From: Haemonchus contortus
Taxonomy: Eukaryota; Nematoda; Chromadorea; Rhabditida; Trichostrongylidae
Length of the DNA: 64,000 nucleotides
Reading direction: 5' to 3'
Assembly: GCA_000469685.2 (NCBI GenBank)
Contig: LS997567.1
Span: forward strand, 27,866,881-27,930,880
Shown piece after piece: positions 55,240 to 64,000 of the stretch (position 1 is the first letter of the stretch; every line of letters starts with the position of its first letter). The translations under genes were made by a program, and so were the position numbers. A model generated the notes under the pieces. That model made no database searches. It saw only the letters and a program-made list of their open reading frames with translations, and had not been told where the DNA came from.

Positions 55240-55850
55240 CCCCGCGACCAAAAAATGCGGCTCACAGTTGGGCCTCGCTGTCGTCGAAGGGTTAAAAAGG
55301 TCGATCTCCAGTGGGGGCAGACTTCATCTGCAGGTATCACTTACATCCATTGCTATCCTTTGTTGATGCTGGGTCATTGCGCACATTCGTACCAAAGGAT
55401 CAACTTGACAGCTAAGTAATGTGAGAACTGTTCATATGCGTATTGTGGAGTGCACCCTGATGATCAATAGATGCCTGTTAGGAGCCCTTGTCGAATGTAG
55501 CATAACTGGTCCGACTTTTTGATTCCTCTCCTTGACCAATGGTTTGCTACCACTTCGTCAAGTTTGCATGCTTAAAGCATGGAGAGGTAGTGCCAGTTAA
55601 CCCTTTGACGACAATGGCATCCACGGGTAGGTGCCACTATGACTGGCCCATGGGACATTAGCACCCAATTTTGGGTGCCACCATACTTTCATGTTTCTTA
55701 CCAATTACAAAATTCAATAGGCCAATGAAAGAATTATAGCCTGGGACGCGGGGGAAAGGGGGGGGGGGGAGCGAGGTCTTATGGCCGCGTCACGTCGAAA
55801 TCCGCATGGACGTCGAAGGGTTAATAAGCGCAGTTGCCCGCAAGGGTCAC
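55240..55850. repeat. Repeat patch with gtcgaagggttaa motif
   Basis: gtcgaagggttaa occurs at 55283 and 55813 and in inverted form (ttaaccctttgacg) at 55597. The words catgcttaaagcatggagag and gcagttgcccgcaa match 54140-54190. There is a G-run at 55757. Confidence 0.55.
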
Positions 55851-55959
55851 AGGGATTCCCGTGGTTAGTGCCAACACCGCTCATTTCTGGGATCTGTCCA
55901 CTTTTGTTCTACTACAACTTACCTCCTTTTCCCGCATCCATAACGTTTCTGAATTTAGT

Positions 55960-56515
55960 TGTAAGCTCTCAATCTAAGCCCCGCCCACTTTAGCGCAAAC
56001 CCCGCCCACTTCAGGAGTTTGGTTTTATTTATTCTATTACACCTTACCGATTTTTCCCATGTCGTAGAGCTTTTCTGAACAGAGTTATATTTATTTTTGA
56101 AAAAAAGCTTTCATTTCAACACGCGTCCATCGTGGGCGGAGCCTCGCTAAGTTTACGCATGCCGAGCACGCATTAGATCTTGCTCACTCCTTCTATCTTT
56201 CTTTCTGGTCTCCACGCCTTCATTGAATAGAGCTATGAACTTGTGTGGGAAGTATTGCCCCGTGCGAGAGTGCTCCGCCCACCATCGGTGAGTTTCCTGC
56301 AGTTCATTTGTTGACCCATCCCTTGAACTTACCTCTGAACTGTTAGGAGGCCGAATGAGAAAGGCTTGTCAAAGACACCGCCCACTCCTGTGCATGTCCC
56401 GCTCCATGTGGGCAGAGCTCCGCTTAGCTAACGTGTGCTCGACCTCTCCAGGTGTTCCTTCAGGCAATGTTGATTTTCGTGAAAGACAGGCTCACAGACA
56501 GACGTGGGCGCTTTA
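55960..56515. repeat. GC-hairpin repeat copy
   Basis: Repeated ccccgcccac, atcgtgggcggagcctcgct, ttgctcactccttctatctt, gagctatgaacttgtgtggg and ctccgcccaccatcgg, ending in gacagacg. Same family as 21880 and 47160. It abuts the right end of the PAT-like element. Confidence 0.75.
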
Positions 56516-56848
56516 TATGTGTTTTTATACATCCGTTCCTACGTCACTACTGTATAAATTGCTTTTCTACAACGGAGAAGAACATTTCGTGGTCTGAAGG
56601 TTTATTGTCTCATGTTATTCGGCTAAGGTATCATTAATAGATACATATACATACAAATCAGCACTACAAAGTGCGAACGTGATGCAACCATTGTGCTACG
56701 TCTCATTTAATTACGGAACTGCATGGATACGATATGTATATATTGTAGATTTCACTTTAAACAATGAAGCTGAACATATGTGTACAAAAAGGACAACTCA
56801 ACAGGATTTCACGTGAAACCTTATGAAGTCGCGATGATATGGCAGTAG

Positions 56849-57740
56849 TTATTTGTGGAGATCCAGTTCAACGGTCGTAGTACGGATATAGGCGTGAAAT
56901 GATTTGTGGGACCTCCATCTTCCCATTTGCATTACCTGGGCACTGTCGAACCCCTGCTCTAATGCTGCGGAAGCTGCCCCTCCCCTAAATTTATGGGTAG
57001 TGTAATTCTTGTGTCCTATACCTGCAATAATAAACAATTGTTGTAATCTTTTGGAAATAGTAGATTGGGTGAGGGGCAGGGTTGTAGACTTTGATGGAAA
57101 AAAATGGGTGCTATTGATTTTTGTTGCGTATGCTATTTGTTTTTGCATCACTGTATGCTCCTATGAATCTCCTCTTATCTTGAACGAAACAGTGGCCCCC
57201 CTCCTTGCCTGGTCTGTCTTAGATTTCCGAACAAACACTGAATATGTATTATTGCCCATGGAGAGATCAACTACTCCGAGGTATCTAGCCTCGCTAATTC
57301 TCAGAAAACCCCTGAAGTATAGCCAGGGCCACCGTAGAAAATGCTTTGGGATCTGAAGATAATGCTCCTAAATGTACTAAAGTATTAAAATCTGTCGTGC
57401 TGATTTTGGACTGGTACCCTGCTCCTCACTGCACTTTCTAATAAAGACTTTTCTAGTTCTTTATCCATATCTTTCTGTTTGCCCAAGAAAAAAACTTAAA
57501 GCTGCCGAGACCATTGGTAAGGAGCTATGTTGTCCTTTTTCGATACAGTGAGCCAAGTATAGGTTCCTCGCCTTCGGAATGGGTATGTCCTTGACTCTTT
57601 CCGCTCCCCACCATTGTACAAACTTCTTACAGTATTGCGAATACGCCTTGATCGTCGCGTTAGACCGGTGACTATTTAGCGAATATCTGATGGCATCTGC
57701 TAGGTGCGGAAGTTTGCACTGGACAGCAGCCTCACACAGT
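56849..57740 (-). pseudogene. PAT tyrosine recombinase
   Basis: Minus strand. N-terminal part: LPHLADAIRYSLNSHRSNAT, IKAYSQYCKKFVQWW. Catalytic part: LRISEARYLGVVDLS (first Arg), FVRKSKTDQARRGATVSFK, THKFRGGAASAALEQGF (H-x-x-R) and QMGRWRSHKSFHAYIR (Trp/His region and the nucleophile Tyr). A stop after IRGDS (about 57170) and stops near 57380-57450 interrupt the frame. It acts by integrating a circular DNA intermediate, so no target duplication is expected. Confidence 0.88.
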
Positions 57741-57803
57741 GTACCTGCTTCCTCCCACAGTGGTCCTGAAAAAGATGAGGGTCGGGTGGGTGGGGCTCAA
57801 CTC

Positions 57804-58582
57804 GTTGAGAGAATAAAAACCTGGACTGTTGGTTCTCTGACGAGGACATCATAAATAGCGTTGTCCTTGTGACCTCGTAGTCATCGCCGGTACCTGAGGA
57901 CATGACGAAATATCGTGGTTGAGAGAATAAAAACCTGGACTGTTGGTTCTCTGACGAGGACATCATAAATAGCGTTGTCCTGGGGGGCGCGCGATTCACG
58001 CGCCAATATAATGGGGTCATCGCGCACACAGCATCGTTTCAGTACCTTCCTGTTGAGATGGACCAAATAAATTTGCAGTAGTTCACGGCTTCACCATGAA
58101 TAGAGCAAATCTCTTTACTATGGCAAAAAAAGCCCCTTCGAAACTGAGAATTCACCTCATAGGTCAACAATTTATTAGTCAAACGTTCAAAATAAGAATA
58201 ACTTTAATTTTTTCGATCCTAGTAAACGCAATCCATCTGTAAACGTGCATAGTTGGTCATTTCTTTACTTATTCTACTTATAAGTTCTTATAACTTCCGT
58301 TATGATGGTAGGAATGATGTTTTAGCGTGTTTTGTCCGATGACCTCATTATATCGGCGCGTGAATCGCACCACACCCGCGTTGTCCTTGTGACCTCGTAG
58401 TCACCGCCGGTACCTGAGGACATGACGAAATATCGTGGTCCTCAGGAGATATTGTATCGAGGCAATATCTGCGATGACAAAATGCCCTCCCTATACCGAA
58501 AAGCAGCACATATATGCCGTTCCTACGTCACTACTGTATAAATTGCTTTTCGACAACGGAGAAGAGCATTTCGTGGACCTCA
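57804..58582 (-). repeat. Internal split-repeat block (A2 and B1) of the PAT element
   Basis: 58378-58515 with 57804-57981 matches the left terminal repeat at 61437-61637 (aaaacctggactgttggttc, catgacgaaatatcgtggtc, gagatattgtatcgaggcaa). 58517-58582 matches the right terminal repeat at 56533-56596 (gttcctacgtcactactgta, taaattgcttttc, acaacggagaag). The A part has a 114-bp tandem duplication (57804 and 57918). In the element's orientation B1 precedes A2, as in a junction of its two ends. Confidence 0.92.
57982..58377. mobile_element. MITE of 396 bp inside the PAT internal repeat
   Basis: Inverted ends gcgattcacgcgcc, atataatg and ggtcatcg (about 45 bp). The word gcgttgtcc(t) is duplicated at 57972-57980 and 58378-58386, a 9- to 10-bp target duplication. 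No coding. Confidence 0.88.
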
Positions 58583-58599
58583 AACGCCGGCGGACAGTC

Positions 58600-60460
58600 A
58601 AAAGGGCAGTATTTTCTGAGGTATTGGGTTAGTTCTAAAATTTATAGCAAGAAACACAAACCGAGTTTTGGAAAATTGGCTGTTGAATACTGTTGAATGT
58701 GCAAAAGGTGAGAATATTTTGTAACCCACAGGAAAAAGAATTCCATCTCTCACAAATTCAGCCCATTTTATTCCGTCCGGTTTTAAAACAAGCAAGTAGG
58801 CCTGTGATGGCCAGAACGGGCAATCTAATATACCGAAGGACTGGAATTTTCGAGCCCAAGACAGTGTTTTGGCAATCAAATTGGGAGGAAGTACTAACCA
58901 CAGGGGATGTCCTGACCAAGCACTTGCTGACCGAAAAGCATCGATCCCTGACGTGAATGGGCACCAGATCCTGGAATAGAATCTTTTGCAGATATTGTTT
59001 CTGTCGTCTGCAAACATGTCTATTTCACAGCGTAAAAGTCTACTCTGTGCTCTTGAGGCTGTTTTAGGATTTATTCCCCAACTGTCATAGTCTATCTGCC
59101 TACTTTCCCCATCTGCTAGCCAATTTTGCTCTCTCGGGATCCACTCTACTGTAACCTGATCGAGACCTAAACTCTATTCTAAATTCCAGATGTCCTCTGC
59201 CTGTATCTGAAGATTTTCTATGCTGCTAAAAGTTTTGTGGATTTTGCTTTCAGCTTGATTATCTGTTCTCAGCAGTATTACGCCATTAAGCGTAGGACCG
59301 AACGTTAATAAACCGAAATATATGGCAAAAAGCTCCCTACTCGTACTCGATGCTGACAGTAGTGCTTCCGGTAATGTGGTATGAGCTTTGACGTTGTCTC
59401 TTTTCAAAAGGACTGCTCCCACGGAATGTGCTGAAGCATCTACCTCTATGTTCAAATTTGGGTCGCGTGCCCTTTTCGGCGGGGAAAGTGAAGCTGAAAT
59501 TCTCTCTGATAGCCTCCTGTCCATCCAGTAATGTATATCACGCTTTTCTCTTTTGGATAAAGACCATCTATAACTAAGAGTACACTCACGAGACTGCGCC
59601 TCTGCCACTGAGGTGGACATAGTTCTGGAGCGCTTTTTGTCCTCATCTGAAATTACTATACACTGTACTGTACTGTACTCATAGATGCTAACGTTCCCAA
59701 CCATCTCACCCTGGTATCTAAGGATGGTGCTCTCTCCTGAAGGGGGTTTCAGAATGGAGATCGCTTTCTCTGTTCGCCCTGTCGAGATCGAGATCACAAA
59801 AACTTCTAAATCTATATTGAAACCTAACCACTTAGTCTGGCTTCTTGGGATCCAGTTGACTTTTCTTCCGCTTCGAATAATCCAAATCTTTTGAGTTCGT
59901 TTTTGATGCCGTATGATACTCTCTTGCACTCCGATCTGGAAGGAGCCTAAATTAGGCCATCGTCGAGGTATATTGCGACTCCTTTGCCTTCTCCTCTCCA
60001 TTTTTTGACTAACAGTCTTAACATTTTGGTAAAAATGTGAGGTGCTGAAGAAAGCCCGTACGGTAAATCTAAGTATGTTGTCGTCCCACTCGAAACCCGG
60101 AAATTGTTGGATTCGTTCTGCAATGCGGATATGATGATACCCTTTCTGAGGTCAAGCGATGTCATGAATCCTCTCGTGGGTAGTAAATGCCTAACTTTTT
60201 CCATGTCGTCAAATTTAACTTGTTCCTTTGTAACGTATCTATTGAGGGAGGAAAGATCTAACACGAGTCTTAACTTCTTACCCTCTGCTACACTGAGCGG
60301 ATGTATCATGAGGCCCGAGGAGAGATTACGTGGTACCCTTTCAATCGCACCACTCGCCATTAATTCTGAAATATTACTGTCAACAAACTCGTGCCGACTT
60401 GCGATTCCCAACTCTAGGTGGTGGCTCGGGAGCCTCGTTGAACGGAATCGTGTATCCATT
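58600..60460 (-). pseudogene. PAT reverse transcriptase-RNase H
   Basis: Minus strand. RT: GAIERVPRNLSSGLMIHPLS, KLRLVLDLSSLNRYV, FMTSLDLRKG, LPYGLSSAPHIFTKMLR, and the active-site motif YLDDG at about 59960. After a frameshift: VNWIPRSQTKWLGFNID. RNase H: LNIEVDASAHSVGAVLL, STSRELFAIYFGLLTF, ILLRTDNQAE; then VEWIPREQNWLAD after one stop near 59175. The tail has DMFADDRNNICKRFYSR and ASAWSGHPLWLVLPP, the DMFA block typical of DIRS/PAT pol. Stops and shifts make it non-functional. Confidence 0.9.
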
Positions 60461-60469
60461 CACCATAGT

Positions 60470-61235
60470 ATCGAGAACCAATGCATTTGGCTCGAGAGCC
60501 GTCCACATAGAGATGTAATCGTGAATTGAACCCGGATAGTACTCACCATTTCCTGTTTGGCATTCGTCCCTCCAATATCCTTCGTGTCCGCACAAAAAAC
60601 AGGGGCTTCTTGGTCTGTCTGTTTTGTCCCTACGGTACTTCTGGTAAGGTGTGCGAGGCGTGAAATTACGCCTGTAACCATAGCGTTCCATGGGTTGCTG
60701 ATACGACTTATATCTTGGGGCGTAGCCAGAAATTCGGGAATCGGGTCGCCAAGCCGACTCCCTCCCTCGAAAGGGCTGGCCAACTGACCCCGGCGAGGTA
60801 GTTCTCTTCGTTTTGGACTTCTCTCCTTCTTTCTGAACTTTCTCCAGAAATTCTGGTAGGTAGGAATGAATCCGATGATTTAACTGCTGCTTGCTTCTTG
60901 CTGTCGATGAATGAAAACACTCCTGGGTGCTTGACAGCAATTTTCAAGGCTTCGTTTCGTACCTTGATTAAACTCACTGTCGCTTCCAGTATCTCTTCGT
61001 CTTCCTTTCTAAGGTCCTTTTTGCTAATCCTGCAGAGGTTTTGCATCAACGAGACGTTGAACTCATATTGTGACGCGTATCCCTTCCGAGCGAAGGAAGG
61101 GATTGCTGTTCGAGTAGAGGATGAGGGCTGGTCTTCTTTGATGGCCGCTATAATGGCAGCGATATCTGAATCTCCTAGCAGCCGACTACTCGCAGGATCC
61201 CTCTGGTTGTTATCCATCGGTTCATTATCATCCAT
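60470..61235 (-). pseudogene. PAT Gag
   Basis: Minus strand from ATG at 61235: MDDNEPMDNNQRDPASSRLL, GDSDIAAIIAAIKEDQPSSS, ISKKDLRKEDEEILEATVSL, then after a frameshift near 60830 LPEFLEKVQKEG, a basic Arg/Tyr-rich stretch (KSYQQPMERYGYRRNF) and a knuckle-like CFLCGHEGYWRDEC. The usual His of the CCHC knuckle is Tyr here. The RT frame begins within the same stretch. Confidence 0.78.
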
Positions 61236-61436
61236 TATCGGTATCTTGTCCTGAATACGACAGACATAAAATTATCTGTGAAATATCAATCCTGTTTTGT
61301 ACCTCTATAAGGCTTTCGATCCGATAATTAATAGTGCCGTCAAAAAAATCACGAGCAAAGACCGTGTATAGTGATACAAAATGTTCAGCAGAAGTAGGAA
61401 ATACCTTTGGGAGAATAACTCTCCAATAGCCGCAAC

Positions 61437-61637
61437 TCATTGAGAGAATTAAAACCTGGACTGTTGGTTCTCTCACGAGGACATCTCATATAGCGTTGTC
61501 CTCGTGACCTCGTGGTCATCGCCGGTACCTGGGAACATGACGAAATATCGTGGTCCTCAGGAGATATTGTATCGAGGCAATATCTGCGACGACGAAATGC
61601 CCTCTATATCGAAAAGCAGCACTTATATGTAGTAAGG
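61437..61637 (-). repeat. Left terminal repeat (A1) of the PAT element
   Basis: Matches the internal A2 copy at about 90 percent by eye, including ctggactgttggttctct and ccggtacctg. It ends at cacttatatg before tagtaaggatta. The element starts here on the minus strand. Confidence 0.88.
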
Positions 61638-61784
61638 ATTACGTCATCACGCTGGGACATCGTCGTGACATAACTTGATGAGCTATTAAATGAAAAATAT
61701 CAAGAATTTTGTGATATTTGCAAAAGCGAAGTAGTTGTGAATTGATGTTAATCTTGCTTAAAACTCCCACGAGGTTGGTATAAA

Positions 61785-61835
61785 AATTTATTAGCTAACG
61801 TTTCGCGATATCGCCTTCTTCAGAGCCTGAAAGCG
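61785..61835 (-). ncRNA. Hammerhead ribozyme motif
   Basis: Minus strand: CAGGCT, CTGAAGA, a strong stem II (GGCGATATCGC-type palindrome), GAAACGTTAGCTAATAAA. Both conserved boxes are intact; the cleavage context is GCT. It sits just outside the left end of the PAT element, with no Penelope coding next to it. Confidence 0.7.
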
Positions 61836-63149
61836 GATCAAAAACAATTTGTTTATATAAGGTCAAAGGTTTCCACAACCCTACGCAAGTTCGGCACCTC
61901 CAAGAGCAACCCGTAACCCAAAGGAGGAGCACTCACCGTCACTTCGTGGATCCTCGAAATCACCCAACAACCGATAGTGGGACCAGGTCAGCCGAGATTG
62001 GTCTTCATCGGAATCCTTGTGGAAACGCCAACCTCATCCTCCTACTCGTTGTTGTTCTCCGGAGGAGATACGCATATACATATAACCACATTCATAGTTA
62101 CGGTGGTTGATGACAAAAAAAAACAACTAGATTGGGATTCTTTACTCGGTTATATCGCCTCTCATATACACAATGAATACCTCCTATGTTGTGAGCAGAG
62201 GTCGAGTTCAAGGCGCGTCCCTCCAGCAAGTTGTTGTACTGAAATTTTGTGTGGAAATTAACAAAGTGCCGCATTTCCACATCTCATAATTGTGTTGGTT
62301 GTTGGCCAAAAAGCAACTGTATTGGGAATGTTTTTTTTGATTAAGTCAACTTTTGTATATACACCGATTAACATTTTTAGTTTAAAGGCACAGTTCACGA
62401 TACAAATGGTTCCTGAAATTCAGGGAGTTAAAAAAGCACCGTGTGCATCCTCGGACGAGTTTCACCGGCATTGTAGAGGCTGCACCGATCACAAGGGAAG
62501 ATCAAACAACTTGTCATGACTCATAGTGACAGTGGAAGGCAGTTCTGTACAGTTCTGATTTGATGTAGGCAGCTCTTTGCGCAATTACAACAGCTGAAAT
62601 TTTGTCCGAATACCCCTTCCATGTTATTTACGTCATGGTAATCTCGTCCAATCTCCGTTTCCCCTACTTTTGAGGAGCCATATTTTTCTCGAGTTCGGCG
62701 TTTTCTCTCGCTTTCTTCACTACCGATGAACTATTCCCAATCTATATTTCCGCTTTTCTAGTAATACCAGTTGGGCTACGCACGCCAATGCGTGCAATAT
62801 ATGCCCACGCTAACGCCTACGATTGAAAGTGTCAATCGATTGCTCTTCATTTTGAAAATACTCCTTCCTGTTAGAAGTTTGCTATGCATAAATAACTCTT
62901 CGGATGCTCATTTCCCTTGAAAGCTCTACGCAGTCAGCATCAGCTCCGAATTGGGAGCGATTTTTTCTGTAAGCCATCTTCGCTGTGTCCCGTAAGAACA
63001 ATGCATAATACCACAAAAGCGATTATTCAATCGGCGTATAATATCACGAAGGAGAAAAAAAGGGTGCAGCTCGGCTAAGGAAACGTACCTCCGTGAAATT
63101 TTCGTGCAATTGGAATACTTTGAACGCTCTAGGGCCAAATTGACAGTTT

Positions 63150-63690
63150 TATCGGATATTGCGCCCATTGTGAGCGGAGTCTGGTCATGCCATTCACTAT
63201 TAGTGTTCCTATCCTGCCGCCCGTACTCCTACCAAATTTGAACGTTCTAGGATCACGGGGACAGGAGTTGTGAATTTTTGCACAAACCCCGCCCATTGTG
63301 GGAGGAGTCTGTTCTTGCATCAATAGTGAGTGTTCTTACCCTGTTCCCACAACTCCTACCAAATTTGAACGCTCTAGGATCACGGGGACAGGAGTTGTGA
63401 ATTTTTGCACAAACCCCGCCCATTGTGGGCGGAGTCTGGTCCTGCCATCCACCATTAGTGTTCCTATTCTGCCGCCCGTACTCCTACCAAGTTTGAGTGC
63501 TCCAGGATCACAGGGACATGAGTTATGAATTTTTGCTCGAACATTTATTTCTCACAAACCCTGCCCCCATTGGGCGGAGTTCGGTCCCGCCACCCACTAA
63601 AAGTGTTCCCATCCTGCCGCCTGTACTCCTACCAAGTTTGAACGCTTTCGGTCCACGGGGACAGGAGTTATGAATTTCCGGTCAGACACA
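63150..63690. repeat. Tandem GC-hairpin repeat, four and a half units of about 120 bp
   Basis: Each unit has cccattgtgggcggagtct, gttcctatcctgccgcccgt, actcctaccaaatttgaacg, ctctaggatcacggggacag and gagttgtgaatttttgcaca. It is the cleanest array of this family in the window; adjacent units pair cccgcccattgtgggcgg. Confidence 0.9.
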
Positions 63691-63722
63691 CACACATACA
63701 CACACACACACAAACACACCAA
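63685..63722. repeat. (CA)n microsatellite
   Basis: A cacacaca run with scattered substitutions closes the GC-hairpin array, followed by gattatataagtaggatgag, as the (GACA)n run at 23890 is followed by tttatagtaagtaggat. Confidence 0.95.
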
Positions 63723-64000
63723 CAGACACACTTAGCCGATTATATAAGTAGGATGAGTCCCTCAAAACTATCGTGAACTGAGCCTTTAAGCAGAGTTTGA
63801 CTGTGTGATGTGTTTCTCGTTTGTTGTACTGCCGAGATCTTGCCCACTCTGAGAGTTCGACCACGTTTCTTCAATAGCCTCTAACTACTTTTTTGCGCGT
63901 TCTAGAATCGTTTAAGACAGTGTCATGAATATGTGACACCAGCCCCATCTACCACATTATATATGCATATTTTTATTTATATAATATATATTACATAAAT

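Larger units (their letters stand above)
56533..61637 (-). mobile_element. PAT-like (DIRS-order) tyrosine-recombinase retrotransposon
   Basis: Minus strand, 5' to 3': terminal repeat A1 (61437-61637), Gag (61235-60470), RT-RNase H (60460-58600), internal repeat block B1-A2 (58582-57804, with a MITE insertion), tyrosine recombinase (57740-56849), terminal repeat B2 (56596-56533). The split direct repeats A1 ... B1A2 ... B2 and a tyrosine recombinase in place of an integrase define PAT elements, first described from nematodes. All three ORFs have stops or shifts. Removing the MITE, the copy is about 4.7 kb. Confidence 0.92.
62382..63790. mobile_element. Non-autonomous TIR element, family CACAGTTCACGAT, copy 3
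   Basis: Left end ttaaaggcacagttcacgat at 62382 and right end (reverse complement) ttaaaggctcagttcacgat at about 63770-63790. The 1.4-kb interior includes the 120-bp GC-hairpin array and a CA microsatellite. Confidence 0.68.

Overview
The window reads as chromosomal DNA of a nematode, most likely a strongylid (hookworm-like, clade V) parasite. The evidence is short exons with nematode-type splice sites, very long introns full of transposons, a genomic footprint of the 22-nt SL1 spliced leader, and a mobile-element mix typical of nematodes (BEL/Pao, Ty3/gypsy, PAT-like tyrosine-recombinase retroelement, Penelope-like, mariner, Merlin). Genus is not determinable by eye.

Only two host genes are supported. 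(1) A plus-strand four-exon gene of unknown function starts at 7413; a minus-strand gag fragment lies at its 3' side from about 8155. (2) The 5' part of the UDP-glucose:glycoprotein glucosyltransferase gene (UGGT, the ER glycoprotein folding sensor) runs from 25177 to 51966 as seven exons whose phases all agree. They give 301 codons, about a fifth of the protein. Intron 1 is about 5 kb, intron 6 about 17 kb, and the rest of the window is probably intron 7.

Layout: 1-3300 higher-order satellite; 3430-5060 and 8155-9140 two copies of one minus-strand LTR-element gag region, with a dead mariner (5130-6411) between them; 11.6-18.24 kb a decayed BEL/Pao element split by a mariner exactly at its reverse-transcriptase active site; 18.84 kb SL1 footprint; 20.07 kb MITE; 21.9-24.4 kb GC-hairpin repeats, an inverted-repeat unit around an exon-like sequence, and an 80-90-bp-arm palindrome; 25.2 kb onward UGGT.

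Inside UGGT introns: a triple-hairpin foldback (27.2-27.9 kb), a mariner derivative (28.65 kb), Penelope-like 3' ends with hammerhead ribozyme motifs (27.0, 36.6, 37.3, 48.3 kb), a Ty3/gypsy remnant (38.6-41.7 kb) and a Merlin-type transposon with long arms (42.3-45.6 kb). Beyond exon 7 are a family of elements ending in AAAGGCACAGTTCACGAT and a PAT-like element (56.5-61.6 kb) that keeps its split direct repeats.

All transposon coding regions except the BEL/Pao gag-protease ORF carry stops or frameshifts, so most copies look dead. The strongest items for a second look are the PAT split repeats, the hammerhead/Penelope set, the SL1 footprint, the hairpin in the satellite whose arms co-vary, and the foldback element.
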